From Phycisphaerae bacterium (GTDB lineage Bacteria; Chloroflexota; Anaerolineae; 4572-78; J111): a stretch of 64,000 nucleotides of DNA. Positions 18,260 to 27,500 of the stretch are shown here, in pieces (within the stretch, counting starts at the first letter, position 1; every line of letters begins with the position of its first letter). The notes beneath the pieces were generated by a model. That model made no database searches. It saw only the letters and a list, made by a program, of their open reading frames with translations, and had not been told where the DNA came from. Where the stretch lies: positions 1-64,000 of the forward strand of contig JANQQF010000053.1 in assembly GCA_028285035.1 (NCBI GenBank), read 5' to 3'. Position numbers and translations under genes: made by a program.

Positions 18260-21228
18260 TACTCTAACTCCTCCTTGGCTTGGTTGGTGGCAGTGCCGCC
18301 AGTGTCTGCGATATAAGCCCCATACCAGCCCAGACTGCTGGTGGTGGCGGTTTCACCGCCAAAAAGATAGAGGTCCAACTGGGCACTGGGCGGTAAGTTG
18401 ATGCCCAACAACTTGAGACCGATATGATCAAACTTGAGGGTATAGTTGGGCGGTGGTGTATCTTCTGCTTCGTTTTCAACAGCGGTGTTGGCGCTTTGTT
18501 TAACAATCGCAAAATCTTTGATGCTGACTTTGAGGATGTCTTGTAGGTGAAAGCCCTTGCTGTGGCTGTCGGGCATTTTGATGCCGATCATCGTGCTGAC
18601 CCCTTTGCTGGGACTCCAGGCCAGCAGAAGCTCGCCAGTAAAGCCTGCTTTGCTGGCTAAGGCTCCCATACTACCCAGTTTGAGTTGACAATGTAAGCCA
18701 TACCAGGTATTCGATAGCCCCCCTGGATTAAAGCCAACGGGCATCTCAACTGTAACAAAGCCCAGGTCGGTGGGTGTTTTTGTCGCTTTAGGTGGCTGAT
18801 TGGGGTCGCTCACTTGTAGGCTCTTGATCGACATCGGGAAGCGGCTGAAGAGGCTGCCAGCCCGTACTGTGCTTTGGCTTGTATCAAACGTGGCCCGATC
18901 AGCATTAAAGCTAAAATCTGGGCCTGTGATCCCTGGTGGGGATTTTGTGGTATCAAGCGTAAAGTCCATATCAATGGCTAAATTAGAGAAGTAGAGTCCC
19001 TGCCGATCCTGAACCGCATCCGCCGTGCTGCCAAAGGAGAAGATATCAAATTCAGGGATGGCATAGAAGTTGAGATATCCCCATAATGAAAAGGCTGACT
19101 CAATATCTTGAATCTGGGGGTTGTTATTCACATTTTCACTGGATAGGGTATTAAATTGGGCCTTGACCACCTCCACATAACGAACCACCTGGCTATCCAA
19201 GTAGAAGGTGTAATATTGATTGGCTCTGGTCACAAAGGTGTAAATATCTTGCCCATCATGATTTTCATAATGGCCATCCATCTCGATGGTGTGTTGAGGG
19301 AGCGTGTTGCTTTGGCTATCCGTTTCCAGTGTGGCTAGGCTATTAAACCACTTATTTGTTGTCAATTGAATATGGCTCTTGAAGTCCTTGATTTTGGAAT
19401 TGCGGAATAACACTTTTAGGGTCAGAACCTGAAAATCATACATCGCTTGATCACTACTGCCAGTTGACGTGCTACTAACAGTGGGGGAGCTGTCACTATC
19501 TTGGGCAATGTAGCTGATTAGCCCAAATAGAGAGCTTTTAGGGATGTCTAACTGATAGCTTTGGTCAACCTTAACCTGACTGATGTTGACGCCGATGTGA
19601 TGGGCATAAAAACGACTTAAGTCAATCCCGACCAATAACCCTTTGAGCTGCTGGGGAAATTCCTGTAGATTGACATCCACTTTTAAGACTAAAATGCCGG
19701 TCCAGGCCGGATTGTCCATCAGCGTGGCAATATCTTTGTAATCCTCATGGCCTGGTAATTGGGCTAGCTGGTAGGCTTCGGCTAGATAACTCTGGACCCA
19801 ACTTTGGACATTATCAGGATTGGGATTGAAGGTGTTGGGCTGCGTCCAATATCCCTGATGCTTGATCAAATCGGTCAATTTGCCAGGGCGAAACTTGAAA
19901 ATCATAACATTGCTATAGTCGGTATCACCCTGACCAAACTTGTTATTTTTTTGTACATCAACATTAAAGACCCAGTTATCAATACCAATTATTTGTTTGA
20001 ATGTGCCTAGAATAGGTGTAGTTTGCGCCTTTTCGCTTTGAGATACAACTAAAAAGAGTTGGTTACTTTGCAGGGCGTCGCGGAGAGGATCGGCCACGTT
20101 GTCAATGATCAAACCAGGATCAGCAGATGCGCCAGTGGGTGCCTTGCCATCCCAAACACTTTTAGCAAATGTAATTGAATACCAATGAGGATTATTTTGG
20201 TCAACGGTTGCCAATAAGCCTTGCGGGGTCATAGCCGTGACCGTAGCCCCTGGTAAGGCTGACGCTTGGTAAGCGGAGGGCATACCAACACCTGGCGGGA
20301 TCGTTGCTCCCATTGGTCCCTCCTCCAGGGTAATTTGTTGAGATGTACCATAGTCGCTAATTTTTTGGCGCCGAAGCGGGTTAAGAATATGTTGCTCAAA
20401 ATTAGTTAGGTCATCCCACGAAAAGGGAAGTGGGGCTGGAGCTGGGGCTGTAGCTCCAGGAGATGTGCCTGAATAGGGGACCAAGGGATAACTGAGCGCA
20501 GATGGCCCCGAGCGCAAAGCTGTTACTCCAAATTGAGCCGCAGGCGCGAAAAGGGTATCGAGAATATTGACCTGATCTGTCGTAGTTGGGCCTGTCGGCG
20601 AAGGATGTAATGATGAGGGAGAGGGTGAATAAAATAAAGCGGCTTGCTGAGGCTGAGATGTGTAGTTTACGGCCGTCATCCCAGGGCCAGTTAGCCCTGT
20701 TAGACCCGCGCCTGTTAAGCTTGAACCAGTGGGTCCGGGCGTGATCGATACCCAAGCAGTGGTGTAATCATCTTTCAATAACTCAACCTGACCGATTTGA
20801 TTTATGGGAAATTGGGGGGCAAAGGCCGGTTTTCCGGGATGAAAGGTGATAAAATCTCCCGAGTGAAACGCAATAGATTCGGTGCCTGCTAACCCACACA
20901 ACAAATGATAGGGGGCTGGGCTGCCAGTTGTTCCCTCAGGCACAATCAATTGGAAAGTACCACTGGGGACCTTGTAAGTTTCCTTGTTGCCATCGGGGCC
21001 GTACCGGGTTCCATCTGCTGTGCCACTATGTCCCTCAATCATTCGCAAGCATATTTGCTGATTGTAAATCGTGCGAAGATACGTGGGTAGAATTAAGGGA
21101 TTGTCGTCACATAGTGAGTTTGTGCCAGCTGGCGCAAATAACGGGTAAGTTTGTACATAGTGTTTCTGGTCAGGCCCTTGGAAAACGTAAGAAATCTCGC
21201 CAAAGATTGGGTCAGATTGTTCAGTCAC
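18259..21228 (-). CDS. Unrecognised ~990-aa cassette protein (paralogue A)
   Basis: A 989-aa protein of no family I recognise. It starts at GTG preceded by a GGGGGAAC ribosome site, exactly as its paralogue at 38,256 does. The first ~370 residues are rich in Gly-X-Thr/Pro triplets within other sequence (TPGPTGSSLTGAGLTGLTG, EGPMGATIPPG). The C-terminal ~600 residues have none of these and are well conserved between the two copies: GILVLKVDVNLQEFPQQLKG, YIPKSSLFGLISYIAQDSDS-type sequence, DGHYENHDGQDIYTFVTRA, and LYLFGGETATTSSLGWYGAY near the end. The latter reads as beta-rich, and LKGLLVGIDLSRFYAHHIGV adds an alpha/beta section. No signal peptide is visible. It is coupled to the EEP gene downstream. 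A structural partner of the giant protein is plausible but not shown. Confidence 0.7.
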   Translation of the reverse strand: MTEQSDPIFGEISYVFQGPDQKHYVQTYPLFAPAGTNSLCDDNPLILPTYLRTIYNQQICLRMIEGHSGTADGTRYGPDGNKETYKVPSGTFQLIVPEGTTGSPAPYHLLCGLAGTESIAFHSGDFITFHPGKPAFAPQFPINQIGQVELLKDDYTTAWVSITPGPTGSSLTGAGLTGLTGPGMTAVNYTSQPQQAALFYSPSPSSLHPSPTGPTTTDQVNILDTLFAPAAQFGVTALRSGPSALSYPLVPYSGTSPGATAPAPAPLPFSWDDLTNFEQHILNPLRRQKISDYGTSQQITLEEGPMGATIPPGVGMPSAYQASALPGATVTAMTPQGLLATVDQNNPHWYSITFAKSVWDGKAPTGASADPGLIIDNVADPLRDALQSNQLFLVVSQSEKAQTTPILGTFKQIIGIDNWVFNVDVQKNNKFGQGDTDYSNVMIFKFRPGKLTDLIKHQGYWTQPNTFNPNPDNVQSWVQSYLAEAYQLAQLPGHEDYKDIATLMDNPAWTGILVLKVDVNLQEFPQQLKGLLVGIDLSRFYAHHIGVNISQVKVDQSYQLDIPKSSLFGLISYIAQDSDSSPTVSSTSTGSSDQAMYDFQVLTLKVLFRNSKIKDFKSHIQLTTNKWFNSLATLETDSQSNTLPQHTIEMDGHYENHDGQDIYTFVTRANQYYTFYLDSQVVRYVEVVKAQFNTLSSENVNNNPQIQDIESAFSLWGYLNFYAIPEFDIFSFGSTADAVQDRQGLYFSNLAIDMDFTLDTTKSPPGITGPDFSFNADRATFDTSQSTVRAGSLFSRFPMSIKSLQVSDPNQPPKATKTPTDLGFVTVEMPVGFNPGGLSNTWYGLHCQLKLGSMGALASKAGFTGELLLAWSPSKGVSTMIGIKMPDSHSKGFHLQDILKVSIKDFAIVKQSANTAVENEAEDTPPPNYTLKFDHIGLKLLGINLPPSAQLDLYLFGGETATTSSLGWYGAYIADTGGTATNQAKEELE

Positions 21229-21247
21229 AGTTCCCCCTATCAGTTAT

Positions 21248-21415
21248 GAGCGACAACGCTCTACAATTATTTACATAGTACTTAATGAAGGTGCATTAGC
21301 CCCGGTAACGGCCTGATCAAGCCGTATATGCTCGAATTTGCCACAGGGTGCTTAGTATGTAGCACCTGGTCCTCCTAAGATATACTAGGTTTCTATATCT
21401 TAGGGGTCTTTTTTT
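21248..21415 (+). ncRNA. Candidate small RNA or structured intercistronic region ending in an intrinsic terminator
   Basis: The 206-bp gap between the 232-aa and 989-aa genes holds four hairpins in a row: GAGCG/CGCTC (21248-21261), ACGGC/GCCGT (21308-21325), GGTGCT/AGCACC (21347-21366), and CCTAAGATATA/TATATCTTAGG (21374-21404) followed by a seven-T run. The T-run is on the plus strand, against the direction of all flanking genes, so an antisense small RNA overlapping the 989-aa leader is possible. No convincing promoter is visible. In the second cassette this slot holds a glycosyltransferase gene, so the region could instead be a deletion scar. Confidence 0.3.
21374..21415 (+). terminator. 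Intrinsic terminator, plus-strand orientation
   Basis: An 11-bp perfect stem CCTAAGATATA / TATATCTTAGG with a 9-nt loop is followed by GGTC and seven T residues. It has the right form to stop plus-strand transcripts, although every neighbouring gene is on the minus strand. Confidence 0.6.
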
Positions 21416-21434
21416 CCTGATGCGCCTAATACAA

Positions 21435-22133
21435 TCAAATAATCTTAACAGCATAAGCTGGAGTCGCTCCAGTTGGTTGCAATTTGAATTCAACACCATT
21501 AAAGGTAGACTGATTCTCACTTGGGTTCAAGGGATCAAACTGAATATCAAACTCCAAGAAACCACCATTGTTGGGCAAAGCCCCCTTCCACTTAAAACGA
21601 CCACAGCCAGGGGTGTCTACTAATGACAGATATAGCTGATATCCATCTGTTGGATGGGGTGGGTATGCATGTGGGATATTATTTGGGTAAAGAAAAGTGA
21701 ACCCAACAATGTTACTCTCAACAATGTGTTCTTTTAGTGACCATCCTGGAATCAAAATCAAATTTAAGGGTAAATCCCCCCCTGCGTCTAGGGATAGGTT
21801 GAGACCCAACTTCAGTTTAGTTTCAATCACCCCTTGGGTATTTAGTTTCAAAAGCAATGGATCTTTAGGTGCGTTATCATCAACCCCAACCCAGCCAAAT
21901 CCAGGGTGGGTTGGGGTTTTGCCCTTCATCTTCTCCTCTAGATTTTTATAGAAAGCGTCTTTATTGTTGGGCAGGCTTTGGGTGATAAAAAGGAAGTAAC
22001 CTTGCTGTTTTGTCTGCCAAACGTGTGTAATCGACTTTGGATTGGTGCCAGCCTCGGTCGCCCAAAACATCACACACTGATGATCACTATCATAGTAAAG
22101 TTGGGTAGCTTCAGGACATAAAGTGAATGTCAT
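21435..22133 (-). CDS. Unrecognised 232-aa cassette protein (paralogue A)
   Basis: A 232-aa protein of unknown function, with a clear homologue at 39,169-39,906. Both open MTFTLC and share blocks such as YFLFI, GFGWV-type sequence, LLLKLNTQGVIETKL, a YPPHP(T/N)xG...LYLS segment, CGRFKWKG, and a C-terminal LEFDIQFDPLNPSENQSTFN block ending in 'F K L x P T G x T P x Y'. The pattern is beta-rich, like a small jelly-roll or carbohydrate-binding fold, but that is only an impression. No signal peptide or membrane helix is visible, and no strong Shine-Dalgarno sequence precedes the ATG. It lies between the collagen-like genes and the 989-aa gene, a position kept in both cassettes. Confidence 0.65.
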   Translation of the reverse strand: MTFTLCPEATQLYYDSDHQCVMFWATEAGTNPKSITHVWQTKQQGYFLFITQSLPNNKDAFYKNLEEKMKGKTPTHPGFGWVGVDDNAPKDPLLLKLNTQGVIETKLKLGLNLSLDAGGDLPLNLILIPGWSLKEHIVESNIVGFTFLYPNNIPHAYPPHPTDGYQLYLSLVDTPGCGRFKWKGALPNNGGFLEFDIQFDPLNPSENQSTFNGVEFKLQPTGATPAYAVKII

Positions 22134-22163
22134 AATTTATACATCGCTCGCTATCATTAAAAA

Positions 22164-22856
<693 letters not shown>

Positions 22857-22972
22857 TTAGAAGGTTCAATTCTTTTGGAACCGAAACAATCCAATTAAGG
22901 CTACTGCTGGGTAAAAAATTTGCCACTCCAGACGGCAGAGCGAAAAATGTCTTACAAAGTTTTGTAATTGAT

Positions 22973-23011
22973 ATAAGAGGATGGCGTAAAAATTTTACGT
23001 CATCCTCTTAT
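22973..23011 (-). terminator. Strong hairpin between the two collagen-like genes
   Basis: A 19-bp stem, ATAAGAGGATGGCGTAAAA paired with TTTTACGTCATCCTCTTAT, has one G-T mismatch and a 1-nt centre. It lies 11 bp after the stop of the 247-aa gene and 135 bp before the start of the 224-aa gene. On the minus strand only a short mixed A/T tract follows, so it may terminate, partly attenuate or protect the mRNA 3' end. It could set a higher level of the first collagen-like protein than of the rest of the operon. Confidence 0.5.
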
Positions 23012-23021
23012 TATCGGCTCA

Positions 23022-23765
23022 CTACTTATTTATTGAATTTATGATTTGGCTCAAAGAGACCATTGTGGCCCCGTAGGCAATATATAAATCATTGTCTCTG
23101 GTGAAGATACCTGCCACGGAACCTGTAGCCCCAGTTGCCCCATCAAGCGCGATGTAAATACCTGATGGTAATTGATCCACTGGTCCAGCCTCGTAATTAA
23201 CGACAAGTTGTGGCTGATGCAGTAAATTTGGGGTTCTAGCCATTGGTCCGGTTGGCCCCATTGCCCCAGGTATACCAGCTGGTCCGGTTGGCCCCGTATA
23301 GCCAGGTACGCCAGTAGACCCAGTTGGTCCCATCATTCCAGGCATACCAGCTGGTCCAGTTGGCCCCATCGGTCCAGTTGGCCCCATCGGTCCAGTTGGC
23401 CCCGTATATCCAGTTCCAGTTACGCTAGCAGACCCAATCCAAGGTGGTCCCATCGGTCCGGTTGGTCCCATCGGTCCGGTTGGTCCCATTGGTCCGGTTG
23501 GTCCCATTGGTCCGGTTGCTCCAGTGGGTCCGAAGTGTCCGGTCGCTCCAGTGGGTCCAAAATGCCCAGTAGGTCCAGTGGGTCCAAAATGTCCGGTCGC
23601 TCCAGTCGGTCCGAAGTGTCCGGTCGCTCCAGTCGGTCCAAAATGTCCGGTCGCTCCAGTCGGCCCAAAGTGTCCCGTCGCTCCAGTCGGGCCGGTAGGT
23701 CCAGTAGCTCCAGTGGGTCCAAAATGCCCAGTAGGTCCAGTGGGATTACCAAGATGATCTGTCAT
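23022..23765 (-). CDS. Collagen-like protein, GHF-GPT-GAT type, with conserved head domain
   Basis: A 247-aa protein and the probable first gene of the cassette A operon. It starts at an ATG seven bases after GGAGG. The collagen region begins almost at once ([19 protein letters not shown]). It has a GHF-GPT-GAT tract, then a GPM-GPT tract, an interruption ([17 protein letters not shown]), and a second triplet tract. The C-terminal ~75 residues form the head domain ([41 protein letters not shown]) shared with the other two collagen-like proteins. Heads of this size in bacterial collagens often drive trimerisation, which I infer here. There is no signal peptide or cell-wall anchor. Phe in the X-Y pair of a collagen repeat (GHF) is unusual. 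Confidence 0.85.
   Translation of the reverse strand: MTDHLGNPTGPTGHFGPTGATGPTGPTGATGHFGPTGATGHFGPTGATGHFGPTGATGHFGPTGPTGHFGPTGATGHFGPTGATGPMGPTGPMGPTGPMGPTGPMGPPWIGSASVTGTGYTGPTGPMGPTGPMGPTGPAGMPGMMGPTGSTGVPGYTGPTGPAGIPGAMGPTGPMARTPNLLHQPQLVVNYEAGPVDQLPSGIYIALDGATGATGSVAGIFTRDNDLYIAYGATMVSLSQIINSINK
23450..23755. repeat. Short in-frame tandem repeats of the collagen tract
   Basis: 18-bp units (GGTCCCATCGGTCCGGTT type, encoding GPM-GPT) fill about 23450-23520. Related 27-bp units (encoding GHF-GPT-GAT on the minus strand) fill about 23527-23755. Near-identical neighbouring copies suggest slippage or recombination. Confidence 0.75.
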
Positions 23766-24586
23766 AATAAAAATCCTCCATTATGTAATAAAAATAGCTA
23801 AATTTTTATGTAAATATATTTAGAAACCAATTAATCTATTATGACTAGTTTTGAGTTGGTAGAGGCAATACAGCAATCACAAGGCTAAGAAATTCAGTTT
23901 GGACACTGATTTATTTTATAGAAAACGTTTACAAATTATTTTAGAGTGGTCTAAAATGCTTTTGTTTTAGAGTTTTATAATTGAAGTTTTAATAGTTTTA
24001 GTTGATGAGGCTCAATTTGCTTATAAATTTTTCTAATATTGTTAGAATATCAATAAAGCAACAGAACTTTTATATAATTGAATAAAGCAGTTTACCCCTG
24101 TTTCATCTAAGTAAAATAGGGGAGGTGATTGTTTTTACAGAGGAACTTTGTTGTAATACTGAGTCATTTAAAATGATAATAAAAGATCAAGGAAAAGTCA
24201 ACTTAAAATTTGGTAGAATTAGGATCATTATAATGCTATAACAATGGGACTTACACACTTGATAGATATGTGAAAAAATAAATCAAAAATTCTACGAACT
24301 ATATCAAAAGACTACAAACAATTAGTGAAAATAGTGTGATCTATGATCAAAATCCTTTATGTAAATCTAAGCAGAACAAATAGCATTCATATATAGGGAA
24401 GGTAGGCCAACCAAATCTGTGCATATCAAACAATTTGACACTAAGTTGTCTCTTTCCTATCAATATCTCAATTATATTAGCATAGTAGCGTCACAAAATC
24501 GTTTAAAAAACGTCACAAGATCGTTTAAAAAGCGTCACATTTTGGTATTTTAGATAAATTCGACTAAATTGACCTATATTTTAAGG
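23766..24586. other. 821-bp AT-rich intergenic region between the two cassettes
   Basis: I see no convincing gene. It should hold the leftward promoter of cassette A near 23,770-23,900 and the 3' end of cassette B, but no clear -35/-10 pair stands out. A weak hairpin (CCCCTGTTT with AAAATAGGGG, 24094-24122) could be a terminator. The right end carries three 22-bp repeats (24488-24553) and a sequence repeated beyond cassette B at about 41.16 kb. Confidence 0.5.
24488..24553. repeat. Three 22-bp iterated repeats (GCGTCACA...TTTAAAAA) at the 3' end of cassette B
   Basis: Units start at 24488 (GCGTCACAAAATCGTTTAAA), 24510 (ACGTCACAAGATCGTTTAAA) and 24532 (GCGTCACATTTTGG), exactly 22 bp apart. 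The third runs into TTTAGATAAATTCGAC, which recurs at 41167. Repeats of this spacing containing TGTGACG on the other strand resemble multiple transposase-binding sites at ends of rve/TnsB- or IstA-type elements. Operators or iterons are alternatives. No transposase gene is visible nearby. Confidence 0.6.
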
Positions 24587-27500
24587 TTATAGTAAGTCTT
24601 TTAACTTATTCACTGCTACAGTAATTTCTCGTAAATGTAAGATTGGTAGTTGGTTTTGAGTTATTGAAGAAAAGACTGTTAAATCAAATACCAAAGTTCC
24701 CTCTAATGGGTCTGGTTCTCCGAAATGGGGCTTCAATTGAGGCTTACTCTTAAGCCAGCCGTCGATGTTGTTAAAAATCCTGTCAACAAAGGCTAAATCC
24801 TTACGACCATTCTGCAAGTTATACCAGTATGGTACTGTAATAAAAATTGGCAGGGTGGTCGTTACGCCTTCGGTACTATTACCACTGCCTGTTGGCCCAT
24901 TGAGGCGATAGCGATAACTTCCTCCAATCTTAAGATGCACATACCCCTCCTCCAGATGTGGTGGGTAATCAGCAAATAGCTCCGCGAAGAAGTCAGCCAA
25001 ATAGCCATTCGCACCGTTCAACGTATCTGGGGCAGGTGTCTTATCTTTTAGAACGTCACTTAAATCAAGCGCCCCTGCAGGGTCGAGTAATGGGTTGAGG
25101 ATATTGACAAAACGAACGAGCGGGGTTTGATAAACAAAGTCATTATTGACAGTTTTAACCCGTTTTCCATCCTTTTCTCCTAAATCTTCGTTGCGTACAA
25201 CCCCAACCCCAGCCCAGGCATTCTCTTGCTTAAAGATGTTGAGCTCATTAAATTTAACCTGTCGGTCAGGATAATTATCTCGATCATCCCAGCTAAGGTA
25301 GGTTCCTGTAGCGGAGCGGTAATTATAGATGATTGATGCGGGGCCATTTGGTTGGGGTATGGTTGTAAAGCCTGAGTCAGGAATATTAACCGTGGGTAGA
25401 GGAATGTCTGGATGTGGGTTGATACTAGTTGGCCCGAAATCCACTTTGATTGCAAGAGGTTTTGTCTTGGGGCTATGTGGTCCAGTCTTACCTGCCATTT
25501 GCTCAATTTCATACTGGTATGCGTATTGTCGTTCATACTCATACCAAAGTGGCCAGAAGTAGACAACCCGATCAGCAACGTAACAGAAAGACTCAACAGC
25601 TGCTAACGCTGCTGGAGATGCTAGCTCATCTTTTCCACTTGTGGCATAAGGTGTCACATATTTTTGCAAATCGGCCAGAATTTTGGGATACACTTGGGTA
25701 AACTGTAGTAACGCTGTGGCTAAATCCCAAGAATTATAAGGCTTGCCTGCACTTGGGCCAGGCCCTTGATTCGCAGTTGGTCCAACATTGAAAGAGACAC
25801 TGGTTGAAACAATATCTTGGGCAGCGGCATGATAACGATAGGTGTAGGCATAATCCCAAGTTAGAGCCTTGTTAAGCGTTAGTGGGTTCTTTTTGGGGGC
25901 ATAAGGTTTTCCAAATTGTGTAGATATTGCTAAATCGGTTTGGTGCTTTAAGGTTGGTGGCGTCGGATAGGCTCGCAACGGGAGCGGAATGTCTAGAGAT
26001 AAGGGTGATGATGGAGATTGTTTGTTGGTCGCCTGAACTGAATAAGGTAATACAAAAGAGAGCCAATCTGTATCTTTGTAATCAGCCACTGGGGCGGGTC
26101 TAAAATTGTGCTCTAACCCTGTCACTTGATAGTTGGCTTGTAAAGGCAAATCAACCTGATTTTCGACAGAGTCATCCGTATCTTTACTGGTGGGGGCGTG
26201 GCTAATCTCAAACAGAGAGGTAAAGAAGGCTCCCGTTGCACCTTGTACTAGATCAACTTCAGAAGTAGAAAAGGCATAAGGGGCTACAGCTTTTTTATCT
26301 AAAGCCCTTAATTTACCAAAGAACCGCACGTGTTTTTCTTGATTTGAAGCGTTAAGAGAGTCTATTGCACACTGTACAATCGTTTCAACTTTATAGTAGC
26401 GACTTAACCCAACCAACAACTCCTCTCTGAACCGTTCTTGTGCTTGCACTTTAGAGGCCTGATTGGCTTTGTTATGCTCAAAGATCGGCGCAATTTGTTT
26501 AGATAAGGTGTTGGCCAAAACTGTTTTGAAGGTAAGAAGCTGTTTGAATTTATCCTGATCAATCATTGCTATGGCCATTGCCATGGTTGGTGAGAGGACA
26601 TCATCCATGGCACTCAGGAATTTACGAGCCATGGCTTCCATATTAAAGCCTGCGAAGGTTTTTAGTTGATAATGAGTTGTTGAATTGAGTGGTTTGCCAC
26701 TCTCATAGTTATAAATTGGTACCCCAGATCGATTTAAGACGGTTGTGGCGACAGGTTTAGGTGCATAGTAAATGGGGTCGTTATCAATTTCAAAGTAAAG
26801 CCCTGTTGCACCCGAATGTTTAGCTAGCCGTACTAATGAGACACTGTGGGCTGACTCAGCCTTACTCTGTGGGGCGTGACGGTCGGGCAGGTGAGCGGCT
26901 ACTTTTAGTTGATAGTCACTGGTTTCTAAGGCACCTTCTAATTGTTGAGCAAATTTAGTGAGATTGTGGATGGGTGTTGCGGTAGCACCTTCTCCAGGGA
27001 CTTGTTGCAACGTTGGTGGAATCACTGCTGTTGTTTCTTTCACCGCTGGGACATCTGAGAAGGCTGGGTCAATAAGTGTTTCATTTGTGCGTTTGATGCT
27101 CAACTTTACCATCATCAGGAAAATATCCTGCTCGGTGATTTGACTTAAGGTAATAGGTAAGGTAATGCTCGTGGTCTTATTGCTAGGTTTTTCAACAGGT
27201 TGTTTGTAGGTATCCTTATTTAAAGCATCGACTTTTGCACCAATAAAGCCCCATATTTCGCTAACAAAAGTTTGTAGATCGGCTTTGATTGTAGCAGTTG
27301 TGTAGGTTTCTTTTGGCTCTAGTGAGGAAACAACCGAGAGATCAACATCCTTTTGGGCCAACTGATAATAGAGCGTTGTTACGGTTTCAAAATCGGCTTG
27401 CGCCACTGCCAACGCCTTTAAACGAGCCTCTTCTGCTTTGTCAGCTGGAGTTTTTGCATTAGATTTATCCAATGTGGTTTGGTAGACATCATAATAATGT

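Noticed and set aside
18264..18512. Small extra genes inside the cassette (for example 18,264-18,512 and 14,287-14,562)
   Set aside because: All are alternative frames within conserved long genes and are not matched at the equivalent place in the paralogous cassette.
24488..24553. CRISPR remnant
   Set aside because: The 22-bp units are nearly identical throughout their length, with no spacer-repeat division.
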